DNA of 60,658 nucleotides from Candidatus Nomurabacteria bacterium (GTDB lineage Bacteria > Patescibacteriota > Saccharimonadia > Saccharimonadales > Saccharimonadaceae): NCBI GenBank assembly GCA_020631935.1, contig JACKGP010000005.1, positions 1 to 60,658 of the forward strand, read 5' to 3'. Positions 16,908-25,308 of this stretch are shown here, one piece after another (positions within the stretch are counted from its first letter, which is position 1; every line of letters begins with the position of its first letter). The notes beneath the pieces are model-generated. The model was not told the DNA's origin, searched no databases, and saw only the letters and a list, made by a program, of their open reading frames with translations. Position numbers and translations under genes: made by a program.

Positions 16908-17764
16908 TCATTACCTCCAACAATCTTGCCGTTGAGCGTGCGAAGCTTCCTGAGCGCAGCTTTGGCTTGCTCGCGATTCGGCGGCGTTCCATGCCACTTG
17001 TAGTCATACTCCATAAAATCAACACCCTTACCAGGTATGGTGTGAGTTATAACAACACTCGGCTTATTGGTGATCGCACGAGCCATACTGGCGGCGTCCT
17101 GAATACTCTCAACGTTATGTCCATCTATCTCCTGCACGTGCCAGCCAAAACTCTCCCACTTACCGCGCAAATCTTCTAGTGGCATAACGTCCTCGGTGCT
17201 GCCGTCAATCTGAATGTTATTACGATCAATAAACACAACCAACTGAGAAAGTTTATACTTACCGGCAAACATAGCAGCTTCCCAAATATTACCTTCGTTT
17301 AACTCGCCATCACCAGTCGCAGCATATACAAAGCGGTGCAGCTGCTTGTCAAGATATTGCAATGTATATGCGACTCCCGCAGCCTGACTTAGGCCAGATC
17401 CAAGTGGGCCACTAGTGTTCTCGAGACCGGGAAGCGCGGTACGCTCGGGATGTCCCTGAAGCCGCGAACCAAACTTCCTCAAGGTCTTTAGCTCACTTTT
17501 ATCAAAATACCCAGCCTCTGCCATTGCTGCATACTGAACTGGAGCACAGTGGCCATTCGAGAGAAAGAAATAGTCACGCTCACTCCAGTTTGGCTGATGT
17601 GGGCGAATATTCATAATATCGAGATAAAGTGTTGTTAATAGATCGGCCATGCCTAGCGGCCCTGCGCTGTGGCCGCTACCTGCGGCTTCTAGGCTATTGA
17701 TGATATCTTTGCGAATATCATTCGCTTTTTGCTGCAATTGTGTAATCGTAAGCTGCCCACTCAT
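16904..17764 (-). CDS. Transketolase, N-terminal half (split gene)
   Basis: The thiamine-diphosphate pyrophosphate-binding half of transketolase (286 residues). GSGHSAGPLGMADLLTTLY is the classical N-terminal motif. GHCAPVQYAAMAEAG carries the conserved His. The metal/ThDP motif is GDGELNEGNIWEAAMFAGKY followed by NNIQIDG. It transfers two-carbon units between sugar phosphates together with the downstream half. A TGT-TACAAT box lies 6 nt before the ATG, suggesting a leaderless mRNA that reads on into tktC, fba and the two PfkB genes. Confidence 0.92.
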   Translation of the reverse strand: MSGQLTITQLQQKANDIRKDIINSLEAAGSGHSAGPLGMADLLTTLYLDIMNIRPHQPNWSERDYFFLSNGHCAPVQYAAMAEAGYFDKSELKTLRKFGSRLQGHPERTALPGLENTSGPLGSGLSQAAGVAYTLQYLDKQLHRFVYAATGDGELNEGNIWEAAMFAGKYKLSQLVVFIDRNNIQIDGSTEDVMPLEDLRGKWESFGWHVQEIDGHNVESIQDAASMARAITNKPSVVITHTIPGKGVDFMEYDYKWHGTPPNREQAKAALRKLRTLNGKIVGGNE

Positions 17765-17770
17765 ACTGTT

Positions 17771-17776
17771 ATTGTA
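17771..17776 (-). promoter_or_regulatory. Extended -10 box of the split transketolase operon
   Basis: TACAAT preceded by TGT on the minus strand, 6 nt before the ATG at 17764. No Shine-Dalgarno is present. Confidence 0.6.
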
Positions 17777-17791
17777 ACATAAGCAGCTTGC

Positions 17792-18442
17792 TTAAATCAC
17801 ACTGTGTTTGTTTATCTCGGCCACTATTTTTTGATAAACAGCTCCCGGATCATCGCTTTTTGCAATTGCCCCACCAACATTTAGAACATCGATGCCACCT
17901 TGGCTTAGAGTAAAGGCATTATCTGGTGTAACACCACCATCCCAGCCTATTTCAACCGTAGGACGTATATCTCTAATCAATCGAACTTTCTCTAGTTGCA
18001 TCAAACTGGCTATTCCGCCATATCTACCTAGGTCACCAGAGAATATCATCACATGATCGACAATTTCTAACGCGCCCCTTACTTCTTTTGGCACAGTCGA
18101 TCGCTGAAGAGCAATGCCGGCTTTTATACCCGATTGCTTTATTTTTTGTAGCGTAGGCACGATATCTTCTGCAACTTCAGCGTGAAAGATAATCAAACTC
18201 GGCTTCAGTGATATTAAACCATCCACATATTCGCTAGGTCTAGAAACCATGGCGTGAATATCAGCCTCCCATTCGGCAGGCCACCATGCTTCGTTGACGC
18301 TTATAGTAAAGCTCGGCGCAAACTCACCGTCACAAATGTCAATGTGGATACGCGTAGCAAACTCGTGTATGCGCTCCATAGATGCTTTGTATTGATCCGC
18401 AGTTTCTACCAATATGGCAGGTGCAATCGCAGAAGCAGCCAT
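17792..18442 (-). CDS. rpe: Ribulose-phosphate 3-epimerase family protein
   Basis: Interconverts ribulose-5-phosphate and xylulose-5-phosphate. The protein is a 216-residue TIM barrel. The metal and catalytic residues expected for the family are present. They are HIDICDGEF (His and Asp), the His in ADIHAMVSRP, the His in IIFHAE, and the Asp in EIGWDGGVTPDNA. The phosphate loop is NVGGAIAKSDDP. Its ATG shares a base with the rpiB stop (TAATG), so translation is coupled. Some strands diverge from Rpe of model bacteria, so an allulose-type epimerase cannot be fully excluded. Confidence 0.87.
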   Translation of the reverse strand: MAASAIAPAILVETADQYKASMERIHEFATRIHIDICDGEFAPSFTISVNEAWWPAEWEADIHAMVSRPSEYVDGLISLKPSLIIFHAEVAEDIVPTLQKIKQSGIKAGIALQRSTVPKEVRGALEIVDHVMIFSGDLGRYGGIASLMQLEKVRLIRDIRPTVEIGWDGGVTPDNAFTLSQGGIDVLNVGGAIAKSDDPGAVYQKIVAEINKHSVI

Positions 18443-18909
18443 TAACCGAGCTCATCAATCTGCGCATTACGGCGCCTATAGCGAGCAGCGTTTGCAAAAG
18501 GGGTGTTTAGCCAAGTCTCTAAAATTCCCTGCCAATCCTTACCCTCATCCTGACTGTCGTCCTCTAGTATTCGAGCTGGCAAGCATAGTACATTACTGTC
18601 GTTATCATTGCGGCTCTCCTTCGCCTCGAAAGCATCCCAAATCGTTACTGCTCGAATACCACGAAAACGGTTTGCAGCCATAGCCATACCCTGGCCACCG
18701 GTACATACGAGTATCGCCCTTGGGTCATCTTTTTCGTGCTCGCCCAATACCTTTAGGGCTGCCATCTGAGCAAATTGCGGAAAATCATCATCTGGGTCTA
18801 GTTCTGTTCCGCCAACATCCTCAACCTCGTAGCCATTTTTAATCAGATAAGCAAAAATTTGCTCCTTCAGATAAAATCCGCCATGGTCTGCGCCTAAGTA
18901 AATCTTCAT
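18442..18909 (-). CDS. rpiB: RpiB-type ribose-5-phosphate isomerase
   Basis: Interconverts ribose-5-phosphate and ribulose-5-phosphate. The protein has 155 residues. The N-terminal GADHGGFYLKEQI corresponds to the RpiB/LacAB phosphate site. VCTGGQGMAMAANRFRGIRA contains the catalytic Cys and the anion loop. The NDSNVLCLPAR segment is the family HNDANVL-type motif. The C-terminus (WLNTPFANAARYRRRNAQI) is also typical. It is the first gene of an rpiB-rpe pair. A TATACT box lies 9 nt before the ATG and there is no Shine-Dalgarno. Confidence 0.93.
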   Translation of the reverse strand: MKIYLGADHGGFYLKEQIFAYLIKNGYEVEDVGGTELDPDDDFPQFAQMAALKVLGEHEKDDPRAILVCTGGQGMAMAANRFRGIRAVTIWDAFEAKESRNDNDSNVLCLPARILEDDSQDEGKDWQGILETWLNTPFANAARYRRRNAQIDELG

Positions 18910-18918
18910 GTGTCTATA

Positions 18919-18924
18919 AGTATA
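18919..18924 (-). promoter_or_regulatory. -10 box of rpiB-rpe (leaderless or near-leaderless)
   Basis: TATACT on the minus strand, 9 nt before the ATG at 18909. Confidence 0.5.
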
Positions 18925-18961
18925 AGCAGTTTTGCTATAAGTGTAAAGTGGCTTACTCTGT

Positions 18962-19978
18962 CTACTTTTTCAATGCCTTGGCAACATCGGCTACTAGTTC
19001 AACCAAACGATTAGAATAGCCCCACTCGTTGTCGTACCACACGCAAACTTTTACTAGATTTCCATCTACAACTCTCGTTAATTCAAGGTCGACTATACCA
19101 GAGTTGCTGTTACCGATAAAATCACGAGAGACTAGTGGTTCATCGCTAACCGCCAGTATTCCCTGGTAGAACGGTTCTTTGCTGGCTTTTTTAAATGCTT
19201 CATTCACGTCTTCGACGGTGACATCTTTAGACAAGAGCGCCGTTACGTCCGATATAGAAACCACAGGAGTCGGTACGCGCATAGATATGCCGTCAAACTT
19301 ACCCTTTAGACTCGGTAGAGCCTTCGTAACGGCAATTGCAGCTCCTGTGCTAGTAGGGACAATATTTTCTGCAGCATTACGACCTTCACGTAAATCCTTC
19401 GCTGGTGCATCCTGCAGTTTTTGACTTGCGGTATAGCTATGGATTGTTGTGAGTAGCGACTTCTCTACGCCAAACTCGGCATCAAGCACGGCCATCGCCG
19501 CACCCAAGCTGTTGGTGGTGCAGCTGGCGCAGCTTATCACGTCTGTGCTATCTTGAGTCTTTTCGTCATTAACACCCAGAACAATCGTATCTAGGTCATC
19601 AGATTTTGTTGGTGCTGATATAACTACACGACTCGCGCCAGCGTCAATGTGCTTGCTAGCATCCTCCTTTTTGGTGAAAAAGCCAGTCGACTCAATTACC
19701 ACGTCCACACCCAAATCCGACCACGGTAGTGCAGCTGGGTCTTTTTCGGCTAAAACCTTTACTCTATCGCCGTCAATTGAAATCCCATCATCGTCAGCGG
19801 TCACTTTGTGGCCATACGTACCATAGTTGCTGTCATATTGAAGCAAATAAGCTAATGTTTTTGTATCCGTCAGGTCGTTTATCGCAACGACTTCAACATC
19901 GCTTCGCTCCCATGCGATTTTAAAGGCTGCTCGCCCTATCCGTCCAAACCCGTTAATAGCGATTTTCGTCTTACTCAT
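18962..19978 (-). CDS. gap: Glyceraldehyde-3-phosphate dehydrogenase
   Basis: Oxidises glyceraldehyde-3-phosphate to 1,3-bisphosphoglycerate with NAD(P) in lower glycolysis. It has 338 residues from the ATG at 19978, which lies 5 nt after AGGGAG. A GTG two codons earlier falls inside that Shine-Dalgarno and is rejected. The NAD loop is INGFGRIGR. The catalytic Cys is in SCASCTTNSLGA, the His in LTTIHSYTASQ, and the C-terminal WYDNEWGYSNR is intact. It is probably transcribed alone. It receives triose phosphate from the aldolase and transketolase products of the neighbouring genes. Confidence 0.97.
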   Translation of the reverse strand: MSKTKIAINGFGRIGRAAFKIAWERSDVEVVAINDLTDTKTLAYLLQYDSNYGTYGHKVTADDDGISIDGDRVKVLAEKDPAALPWSDLGVDVVIESTGFFTKKEDASKHIDAGASRVVISAPTKSDDLDTIVLGVNDEKTQDSTDVISCASCTTNSLGAAMAVLDAEFGVEKSLLTTIHSYTASQKLQDAPAKDLREGRNAAENIVPTSTGAAIAVTKALPSLKGKFDGISMRVPTPVVSISDVTALLSKDVTVEDVNEAFKKASKEPFYQGILAVSDEPLVSRDFIGNSNSGIVDLELTRVVDGNLVKVCVWYDNEWGYSNRLVELVADVAKALKK

Positions 19979-20115
19979 TCCCACTCCCTATGAATTAGTA
20001 CTTATGCTCTTTGTGTATAAGTATACCACTACGCTATAAAGACTGGAATAGCCATAAAAACTCCTTTTGCTAAGGTCGTGCAAACCGACTAGGCTGATAA
20101 AATCTTGTTAAAAGG

Positions 20116-20121
20116 TATAAT
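20116..20121 (+). promoter_or_regulatory. -10 box of the RSH gene (leaderless)
   Basis: Perfect TATAAT ending 6 nt before the GTG start at 20128. No Shine-Dalgarno is present. Confidence 0.65.
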
Positions 20122-20127
20122 GGTATC

Positions 20128-21648
20128 GTGAATGCTAACGATATTATAACTCTGGCAAAATCGCACTATGGCGAGAATGAGGCCATAGAGCTAGAGCATG
20201 CTATTGAGGTTGCTACAAAAGCCCACTCGGGTCAAAAACGAAAAAGCGGCGAAGACTATATAACACACCCACTCCAGGTTGCAGCTATTCTAATCGAATG
20301 GGAGATGGATATCGACTCCGTACTTGCTGGGGTTCTACACGACACAGTAGAAGATACAGATATAGTACTTGAGCAGTTAGAGACATTTTTCGGGCGTGAT
20401 GTGGCATTTCTAGTCGATGGCGTCACCAAGGTGTCTCAAGCTCGCAGTGGAATGCGCGAACTAAGCAGCTATCTACCAACTACCAAGGACAATCTTGCAA
20501 AGCTCCTAATCGCTGTCGGTCAAGATGTGCGAGTTCTGATTATCAAGCTTGCTGATCGTCTTCATAATATGCGTACCTTAAATCACATGCCTCACGACAA
20601 GCAGAAGAAAATTGCCCGTGAAACAATGGAAGTCTTTGCACCACTTGCGGACCGCCTAAACATGGGTCGCGTTCGAGTTCAACTAGAGGAGCTTAGCTTC
20701 AAGTACCTCGTTCCCAGTGAATTTATCAAAACCAAATCATTGCTAGAAAGTCGATTAAAAAAGAGTCAGCGCAAGCTAAATAGTGTCCGTCGTGAAGTCA
20801 TAAAGAGGCTAGAAGATGAAAAGATTGAGTTTAAAATGGATGGTCGCGTAAAAAGTGTCTACAGTCTTTATAAAAAACTAGATCGCGTAGATGGCGACAT
20901 CGATCGAATACACGATTTAATTGCACTGCGCATAATCGCAAAAGATCTTGATACATGCTACCTGGTGCTAGGTGTTTTGCATGATCTATATACACCATTA
21001 TTCGAACGAATAAAGGACTACGTTGCCCAGCCAAAACCCAACGGCTACCAAAGTCTACACACCACTGTCCAAACATCGACTGGACAAGTTGTTGAGTTTC
21101 AAGTCCGTACCCGCGAGATGCATGAATACGCCGAGCGTGGACTGGCTGCAAGCTTTCATTACAACGAAACAAAACTTACAGATGCCTATAAGCAAGGAAC
21201 CCTCGCCGAGCTACCTGCCGACCTGTCTTGGATAAAAGACCTGCAGCTAACTGCTGCCCGTGCTGGCAAGGGTCAGGCCTTCGATGCTGAAAAATTTCGA
21301 ATGAATTTATTTAGCGACCGCATATTTATATACTCACCGAAGGGGGATATTTATGACCTACCCCGCGGATCGTTTCCGCTCGACTTCGCCTACAGAATAC
21401 ACTCAGACCTGGCCGCCCGAACTAGTGGCTGCAAGATAAACGGAGCAATGAAGCCCTTCAGCTATGAGCTGCAACACGGCGACCACGTAGAGATACTAAC
21501 CAGCAAAACAGCATCGCCAAAACCAACCTGGAAAAATTTTGTTTCTACTAGTCATGCGAAAGAAAAGCTACGCTTACAGTTATCACGAGAGAGTCGGGGT
21601 ATACTTGAAGTTGTTACCGATAGATTTAGACGTACACGCAAAAAATAA
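20128..21648 (+). CDS. RelA/SpoT-family (p)ppGpp hydrolase-synthetase, short form
   Basis: Alarmone enzyme of 506 residues starting at GTG. An HD hydrolase domain (residues about 20-190) carries YITHPLQVAA, VLHDTVEDTD and LADRLHNMRTL, all with metal ligands intact. The synthetase domain (about 225-370) has DLIALRI, KDYVAQPKPNGYQSLHTTV and EFQVRTREMHEYAERG. The TGS domain spans about 395-455. The protein ends soon after. It lacks the helical, zinc-finger and ACT/RRM domains that bring long RSH enzymes to 700+ residues and sense the ribosome. Both activities look possible, but control must differ. Confidence 0.93.
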   Translation: MNANDIITLAKSHYGENEAIELEHAIEVATKAHSGQKRKSGEDYITHPLQVAAILIEWEMDIDSVLAGVLHDTVEDTDIVLEQLETFFGRDVAFLVDGVTKVSQARSGMRELSSYLPTTKDNLAKLLIAVGQDVRVLIIKLADRLHNMRTLNHMPHDKQKKIARETMEVFAPLADRLNMGRVRVQLEELSFKYLVPSEFIKTKSLLESRLKKSQRKLNSVRREVIKRLEDEKIEFKMDGRVKSVYSLYKKLDRVDGDIDRIHDLIALRIIAKDLDTCYLVLGVLHDLYTPLFERIKDYVAQPKPNGYQSLHTTVQTSTGQVVEFQVRTREMHEYAERGLAASFHYNETKLTDAYKQGTLAELPADLSWIKDLQLTAARAGKGQAFDAEKFRMNLFSDRIFIYSPKGDIYDLPRGSFPLDFAYRIHSDLAARTSGCKINGAMKPFSYELQHGDHVEILTSKTASPKPTWKNFVSTSHAKEKLRLQLSRESRGILEVVTDRFRRTRKK

Positions 21649-21652
21649 CAGG

Positions 21653-22087
21653 CTACTGGATAGTGCCGCTGCTTTTATATAGCTGCAATATAGTTTTGAA
21701 TGGTTCGCGAATATCACAATTTGCTAATTCGTCTGCATCAACCCACGAGAAAGCCTCATGCTCCCAACTAAGTTTAATCTCCGGATCATAGTCTAGGTTC
21801 AGCATAAATACTACGAGTTGGACATTGGCATTGTGCCTCTCTATAAAACGAGTGCCGTTAGTTAGCTCAACTAGCTGACTTGGCTCGGCCACTATACTAG
21901 TTTCTTCGCAAAGTTCGCGTAAAGCGCCCTGTGCGATACCTTCGCTGTCTTCAACAATTCCACCAGGAAGATCGGGTTTTCGAGATCGATCTGGACGCTC
22001 AGGCCACTCGCTACCAATCAGTAGTAAATATTTGCCGTCCGACTCTCGTCGAACTAGTAGCTTTGCACCCCTTCTGTCGGCCTTCAT
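21653..22087 (-). CDS. Nudix hydrolase
   Basis: A 144-residue Nudix hydrolase. The Nudix box is GGIVEDSEGIAQGALREL followed by CEETSI, with Gly, the Arg-Glu pair and the metal-binding Glu-Glu kept; the final Gly of the consensus is Ser. The sequence before it (LLIGSEWPERPDR) is of the kind that contacts the nucleoside part. Substrate unknown: housecleaning of oxidised or excess NTPs, NADH or ADP-ribose are family options. It lies two bases after the pyrophosphatase gene, so the two form an operon, consistent with removing pyrophosphate products. Confidence 0.88.
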   Translation of the reverse strand: MKADRRGAKLLVRRESDGKYLLLIGSEWPERPDRSRKPDLPGGIVEDSEGIAQGALRELCEETSIVAEPSQLVELTNGTRFIERHNANVQLVVFMLNLDYDPEIKLSWEHEAFSWVDADELANCDIREPFKTILQLYKSSGTIQ

Positions 22088-22089
22088 GA

Positions 22090-22614
22090 CTATTTTTTAT
22101 TCCAACGATCGATACACTGCCCGATGATAGCTTTCGCCTCATCGGCATCTCCCCAGCCTTTTACGATTGTTGAGCCTGGCCGTTTTAAATCTTTATAGTG
22201 CGTAAAATGATGCTCGAGCTGTTTAACTAGCTGCGGAATATCTTCCAGGGATTCTATGCGATCATCGTCCCGATTGTCAGCTGGCACAACTACAATTTTA
22301 TCGTCGACCTCACCGTCATCTTCAAACTTCATCACACCGATAATTTTAGCTTCTAGCCAAACTCCCGTAGGTAGTGGCTCTGGACAAATAATTAACGTGT
22401 CAAGTTCATCGCCATCCTCATCAAGTGTCTGCGGGATAAAGCCATAGTTGCATGGCTTTGCAAAAATAGCTGGCTCCACACGATCAAGCATAAACGCTGC
22501 GTGCTCCCTATCCCACTCTACCTTTAGGCGACTACCTTCTGGAATCTCCACAACTGTATTAACTACACCTTCATCAATCTTGCCAGGTGTCAAAACTTGG
22601 TTAAAATCTGCCAC
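22090..22614 (-). CDS. ppa: Inorganic pyrophosphatase
   Basis: Family I soluble pyrophosphatase, 174 residues, hydrolysing PPi to drive biosynthesis. Metal and substrate residues are seen in the segments ending CNYGFIPQTLDEDGDELD and in VVVPADNRDDDR, plus the C-terminal HYKDLKR. It starts at GTG (22614) with a clear AAAGGAG Shine-Dalgarno, unlike many leaderless neighbours. It is divergent from the phosphodiesterase gene at 22671; the 56-bp gap holds both promoters. Confidence 0.95.
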   Translation of the reverse strand: MADFNQVLTPGKIDEGVVNTVVEIPEGSRLKVEWDREHAAFMLDRVEPAIFAKPCNYGFIPQTLDEDGDELDTLIICPEPLPTGVWLEAKIIGVMKFEDDGEVDDKIVVVPADNRDDDRIESLEDIPQLVKQLEHHFTHYKDLKRPGSTIVKGWGDADEAKAIIGQCIDRWNKK

Positions 22615-22657
22615 TTTATTTCTCCTTTTATTACTACTGATAGTGTATCAAATTTGC

Positions 22658-22663
22658 TATACT
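22658..22663 (+). promoter_or_regulatory. Extended -10 box of the phosphodiesterase gene (leaderless)
   Basis: TATACT preceded by TGC, 7 nt before the ATG at 22671. It is nearly the same string as at 11676-11684 and 38474-38482. Confidence 0.6.
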
Positions 22664-22670
22664 AATCTCA

Positions 22671-23363
22671 ATGTTAATCATCGGTCATCGCGGTATCACT
22701 AGTGTCGCTCCAGAAAATAGCCTCAAGGCATTACGTGCCGGCCTAGACGCAAACGTTGATATGCTTGAATTTGATGTACGAATCACCAGAGATGGCATAC
22801 CGGTTGTTATCCACGACTCCACCTTATTTCGAACTCACAAAAAAGCCACTATAGTAAAATGGACCACTCACGAAAGCTTAAAGAGAGCCACAGAAAAAGG
22901 CCATCAAATTGCAACCCTAGAAGAGGTCCTCGATGCACTATTTGGTAAAATTATGCTGAATCTAGAAATAAAATCACGTGGCAGCGGGGTAATTGCTGCT
23001 AAGACAATATCAAAATATATAAAGAAAAAAGACGACTGGCAAAATATATTGATATCTTCATTTATGGGTCGCGAGCTTCGCGCTGTGCGCAAATATACAC
23101 CGCATGCAAACCTAGCGCTACTGCACAACCGCAACCCATTTGCATTCATTGCCTACCATAGACAAATAGGCTTATCGGCTGTCGGGTTTCACAGACTATA
23201 CACAAACCCACTGGCGTCTGAAATTGCCAAACACCTAGGCCTCTTTCTATATGCCTACACAGTAAATAACCGCGCAACAGCAAAAAGAATGCAGAGTATG
23301 GGCATGGATGGAATCGTGACAGATCACCCCGAACGAATAAACCAAGCGCTAAAAAAGGTGTAA
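22671..23363 (+). CDS. Glycerophosphodiester phosphodiesterase family protein
   Basis: A 230-residue TIM-barrel phosphodiesterase. The diagnostic N-terminal residues are present: GHRGITSVAPENSLKA (His-Arg and Glu-Asn), EFDVRITRDGIPVVIHD (Glu-Asp and the second catalytic His). NLEIKSRGSG supplies the third metal ligand, and the C-terminal VTDHPER motif closes the barrel. It probably hydrolyses glycerophosphodiesters to glycerol-3-phosphate, useful to an organism that takes lipids from a host. There is no signal peptide, so it acts in the cytoplasm. It is co-transcribed with the PLD-like gene two bases downstream. Confidence 0.9.
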   Translation: MLIIGHRGITSVAPENSLKALRAGLDANVDMLEFDVRITRDGIPVVIHDSTLFRTHKKATIVKWTTHESLKRATEKGHQIATLEEVLDALFGKIMLNLEIKSRGSGVIAAKTISKYIKKKDDWQNILISSFMGRELRAVRKYTPHANLALLHNRNPFAFIAYHRQIGLSAVGFHRLYTNPLASEIAKHLGLFLYAYTVNNRATAKRMQSMGMDGIVTDHPERINQALKKV

Positions 23364-23365
23364 AA

Positions 23366-24358
23366 ATGGAAGATACGACACTACTGACAGCACCCAAATA
23401 CATTGATGACTTGGTGGCAAAAATCAACAAGTCCAAACGACGAGTTACCATGATTGCGCTAGTTATATCAGAGGACAAGGCGACAAAGTCTTTAATCGAT
23501 GCACTGTGCAACGCTAGCGAGCGCGGAGTAATAGTCAACGTTGCGATGGACCTCTATTTCACCTACAAGGAGATTGAAGCATCGGCAAAAAGAATGGATT
23601 ACATACAAAAACAATCTCGCGCCCTTCGAGCAACGAAAAAACGACTTAACAAAAGTGGTGTACACGTTCGCTGGCTTGGGCAATACGGTTTTTTGATAAT
23701 TTCACGACGCACCCACACTAAGTGGTCAGTTGTTGACGATACAGTCTATAGTTTTGGTGGCGTGAATCTACATCATAGTGGTATAAAAAGCGTAGACTAT
23801 ATGCTCAGAACAACTGATAAAAGACTAGCCGAGCGTATAGCTGCCGAGCACGATTTCGTAATCGCTACCGATAACGCCAAGCGCGCCTATCCGTCTCATA
23901 CCATCGATTTTAATGATGAAAAAATCCACATAGATGGAGGTAGATTATTCGACTCTGCAATTTACGAACGAGTCCTAGAGCTGGCAAGTCAGTCTAAAAG
24001 CGCCATTTATGTGTCTCAATACTGTCCAACTGGCAGACTAGCAAATTTGCTAAATAAAATTGATACGGAATATTACTTTAATTCGCCCGAAAATGCACAC
24101 GACTTCATGAACAAAGCCTTAATTAAATTTGCCATGGCCAGAACTGGCATCAAAACCAAGTACACGAACAAGCGCTACTTGCATGCAAAATGCATCATCT
24201 TTACTCTAGAAAACAACCAGAAAGTTGCCATTAGCGGCTCTCATAACTTTGTGGGACTTGGTGTTATTGCCGGCACTCGCGAAGCCGCCCTAGAAACCAG
24301 AGATCCAAAAATCATTGCACAGCTTGAAAGTTTTATCGAAAAAGAAGTTAAGAGCTAG
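23366..24358 (+). CDS. Phospholipase D-like (HKD) protein
   Basis: A 330-residue PLD-superfamily protein with two HKD regions. The first, HTKWSVVDDTVYSFGG, has the full H-x-K-x4-D. The second, HAKCIIFTLENNQKVAISGS, keeps His and Lys but has Thr where the Asp normally is; the downstream SGSHNF is typical. Cardiolipin synthases and phosphatidyltransferases of this fold are usually 400-500 residues with membrane helices, which are absent here. It could be a soluble phosphodiesterase or phospholipid enzyme. Its stop overlaps that of convergent trxB through a shared CTAG. Confidence 0.8.
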   Translation: MEDTTLLTAPKYIDDLVAKINKSKRRVTMIALVISEDKATKSLIDALCNASERGVIVNVAMDLYFTYKEIEASAKRMDYIQKQSRALRATKKRLNKSGVHVRWLGQYGFLIISRRTHTKWSVVDDTVYSFGGVNLHHSGIKSVDYMLRTTDKRLAERIAAEHDFVIATDNAKRAYPSHTIDFNDEKIHIDGGRLFDSAIYERVLELASQSKSAIYVSQYCPTGRLANLLNKIDTEYYFNSPENAHDFMNKALIKFAMARTGIKTKYTNKRYLHAKCIIFTLENNQKVAISGSHNFVGLGVIAGTREAALETRDPKIIAQLESFIEKEVKS

Positions 24359-25308
24359 CCTCTGCGAGATAGATCTTCCAGATACTCACGAATTTTTAGT
24401 GCTGCCGTAGCACCCTCGCCCACGGCAGATGCAATTTGCATAGTGGCACCGCTGCGAACATCCCCAGACGCGAAAACGCCCTTTATGGATGTCTCTAGAT
24501 TTTGATCAGTCTTTATTAAACCCTGCTCATCAAGTTCTATGTCGGTGCCATTTAAGAATCCGGTGTTTGGGCTCAAGCCTACAAACACAAACACGCCGTC
24601 GACCTCTATTGTTTGCTGTACACCATCATGTGTGGTCTTTACTCCAGTTATCTTACCGTCAGTCGATAGAATTTCATCAGTTGTTGTGCCAATATGTACG
24701 GTAATCTTGCCCTTATCGACCCACTCCTGCAAATCCTTTTGCAAGACTTCGCTGGCCTTTACGGTACTTCGAACCAGCAGATCTATATGGCTAGCAAATC
24801 TAGTCAAGAAGATGGCTTCTTGAACAGCACTGTTTCCGCCACCGACAACTGCGAGCCTCTTGTCGCGATAAAATGCCCCGTCGCAGGTAGCGCAGTAGTG
24901 CACTCCGCGACCATAATATTCAGCCTCGCCCGGTACACCGATTTTGTTGTAATCACTGCCTGTGGCTATCAAAACAGCCCTTGCTTCAACATCTTTACCG
25001 TCAACAACAACTGTTTTTGTATTGCCATTATCGCGCAGAGCGCTTACCTCGCCATAGGCTATTTCGGCACCAAAGCGTTTCGCTTGAGCCTCTAGCTGAG
25101 TAGCCAAGTGCATACCCTCTACTCCTTCTGGGAAGCCCGGGTAGTTATCCACCATATCCGTTACAGCAGCAAGTCCTCCGACTGCAGACTTTTCATAAAG
25201 TACAGTATCTATATCCTCGCGTGTAGTATATACAGCCGCCGCTAGTGCACTGGGGCCTGCGCCAATCATTACTACATCACGAACAACCGTGCTATTACTG
25301 GAGTCCAT
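24355..25308 (-). CDS. trxB: Thioredoxin reductase
   Basis: A 317-residue FAD/NADPH disulfide reductase of the TrxB family. The FAD loop is GAGPSALAAAVYTTRE, the redox pair is in CATCDGAFYRDK, and the NADPH loop is VVGGGNSAVQEAIFL. The C-terminal GVFASGDVRSG is the second FAD contact. It keeps thioredoxin reduced in the cytoplasm. The start lies 14 bases inside the FKBP gene, so the two are co-transcribed, pairing redox and protein-folding functions. Confidence 0.94.
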   Translation of the reverse strand: MDSSNSTVVRDVVMIGAGPSALAAAVYTTREDIDTVLYEKSAVGGLAAVTDMVDNYPGFPEGVEGMHLATQLEAQAKRFGAEIAYGEVSALRDNGNTKTVVVDGKDVEARAVLIATGSDYNKIGVPGEAEYYGRGVHYCATCDGAFYRDKRLAVVGGGNSAVQEAIFLTRFASHIDLLVRSTVKASEVLQKDLQEWVDKGKITVHIGTTTDEILSTDGKITGVKTTHDGVQQTIEVDGVFVFVGLSPNTGFLNGTDIELDEQGLIKTDQNLETSIKGVFASGDVRSGATMQIASAVGEGATAALKIREYLEDLSRRG

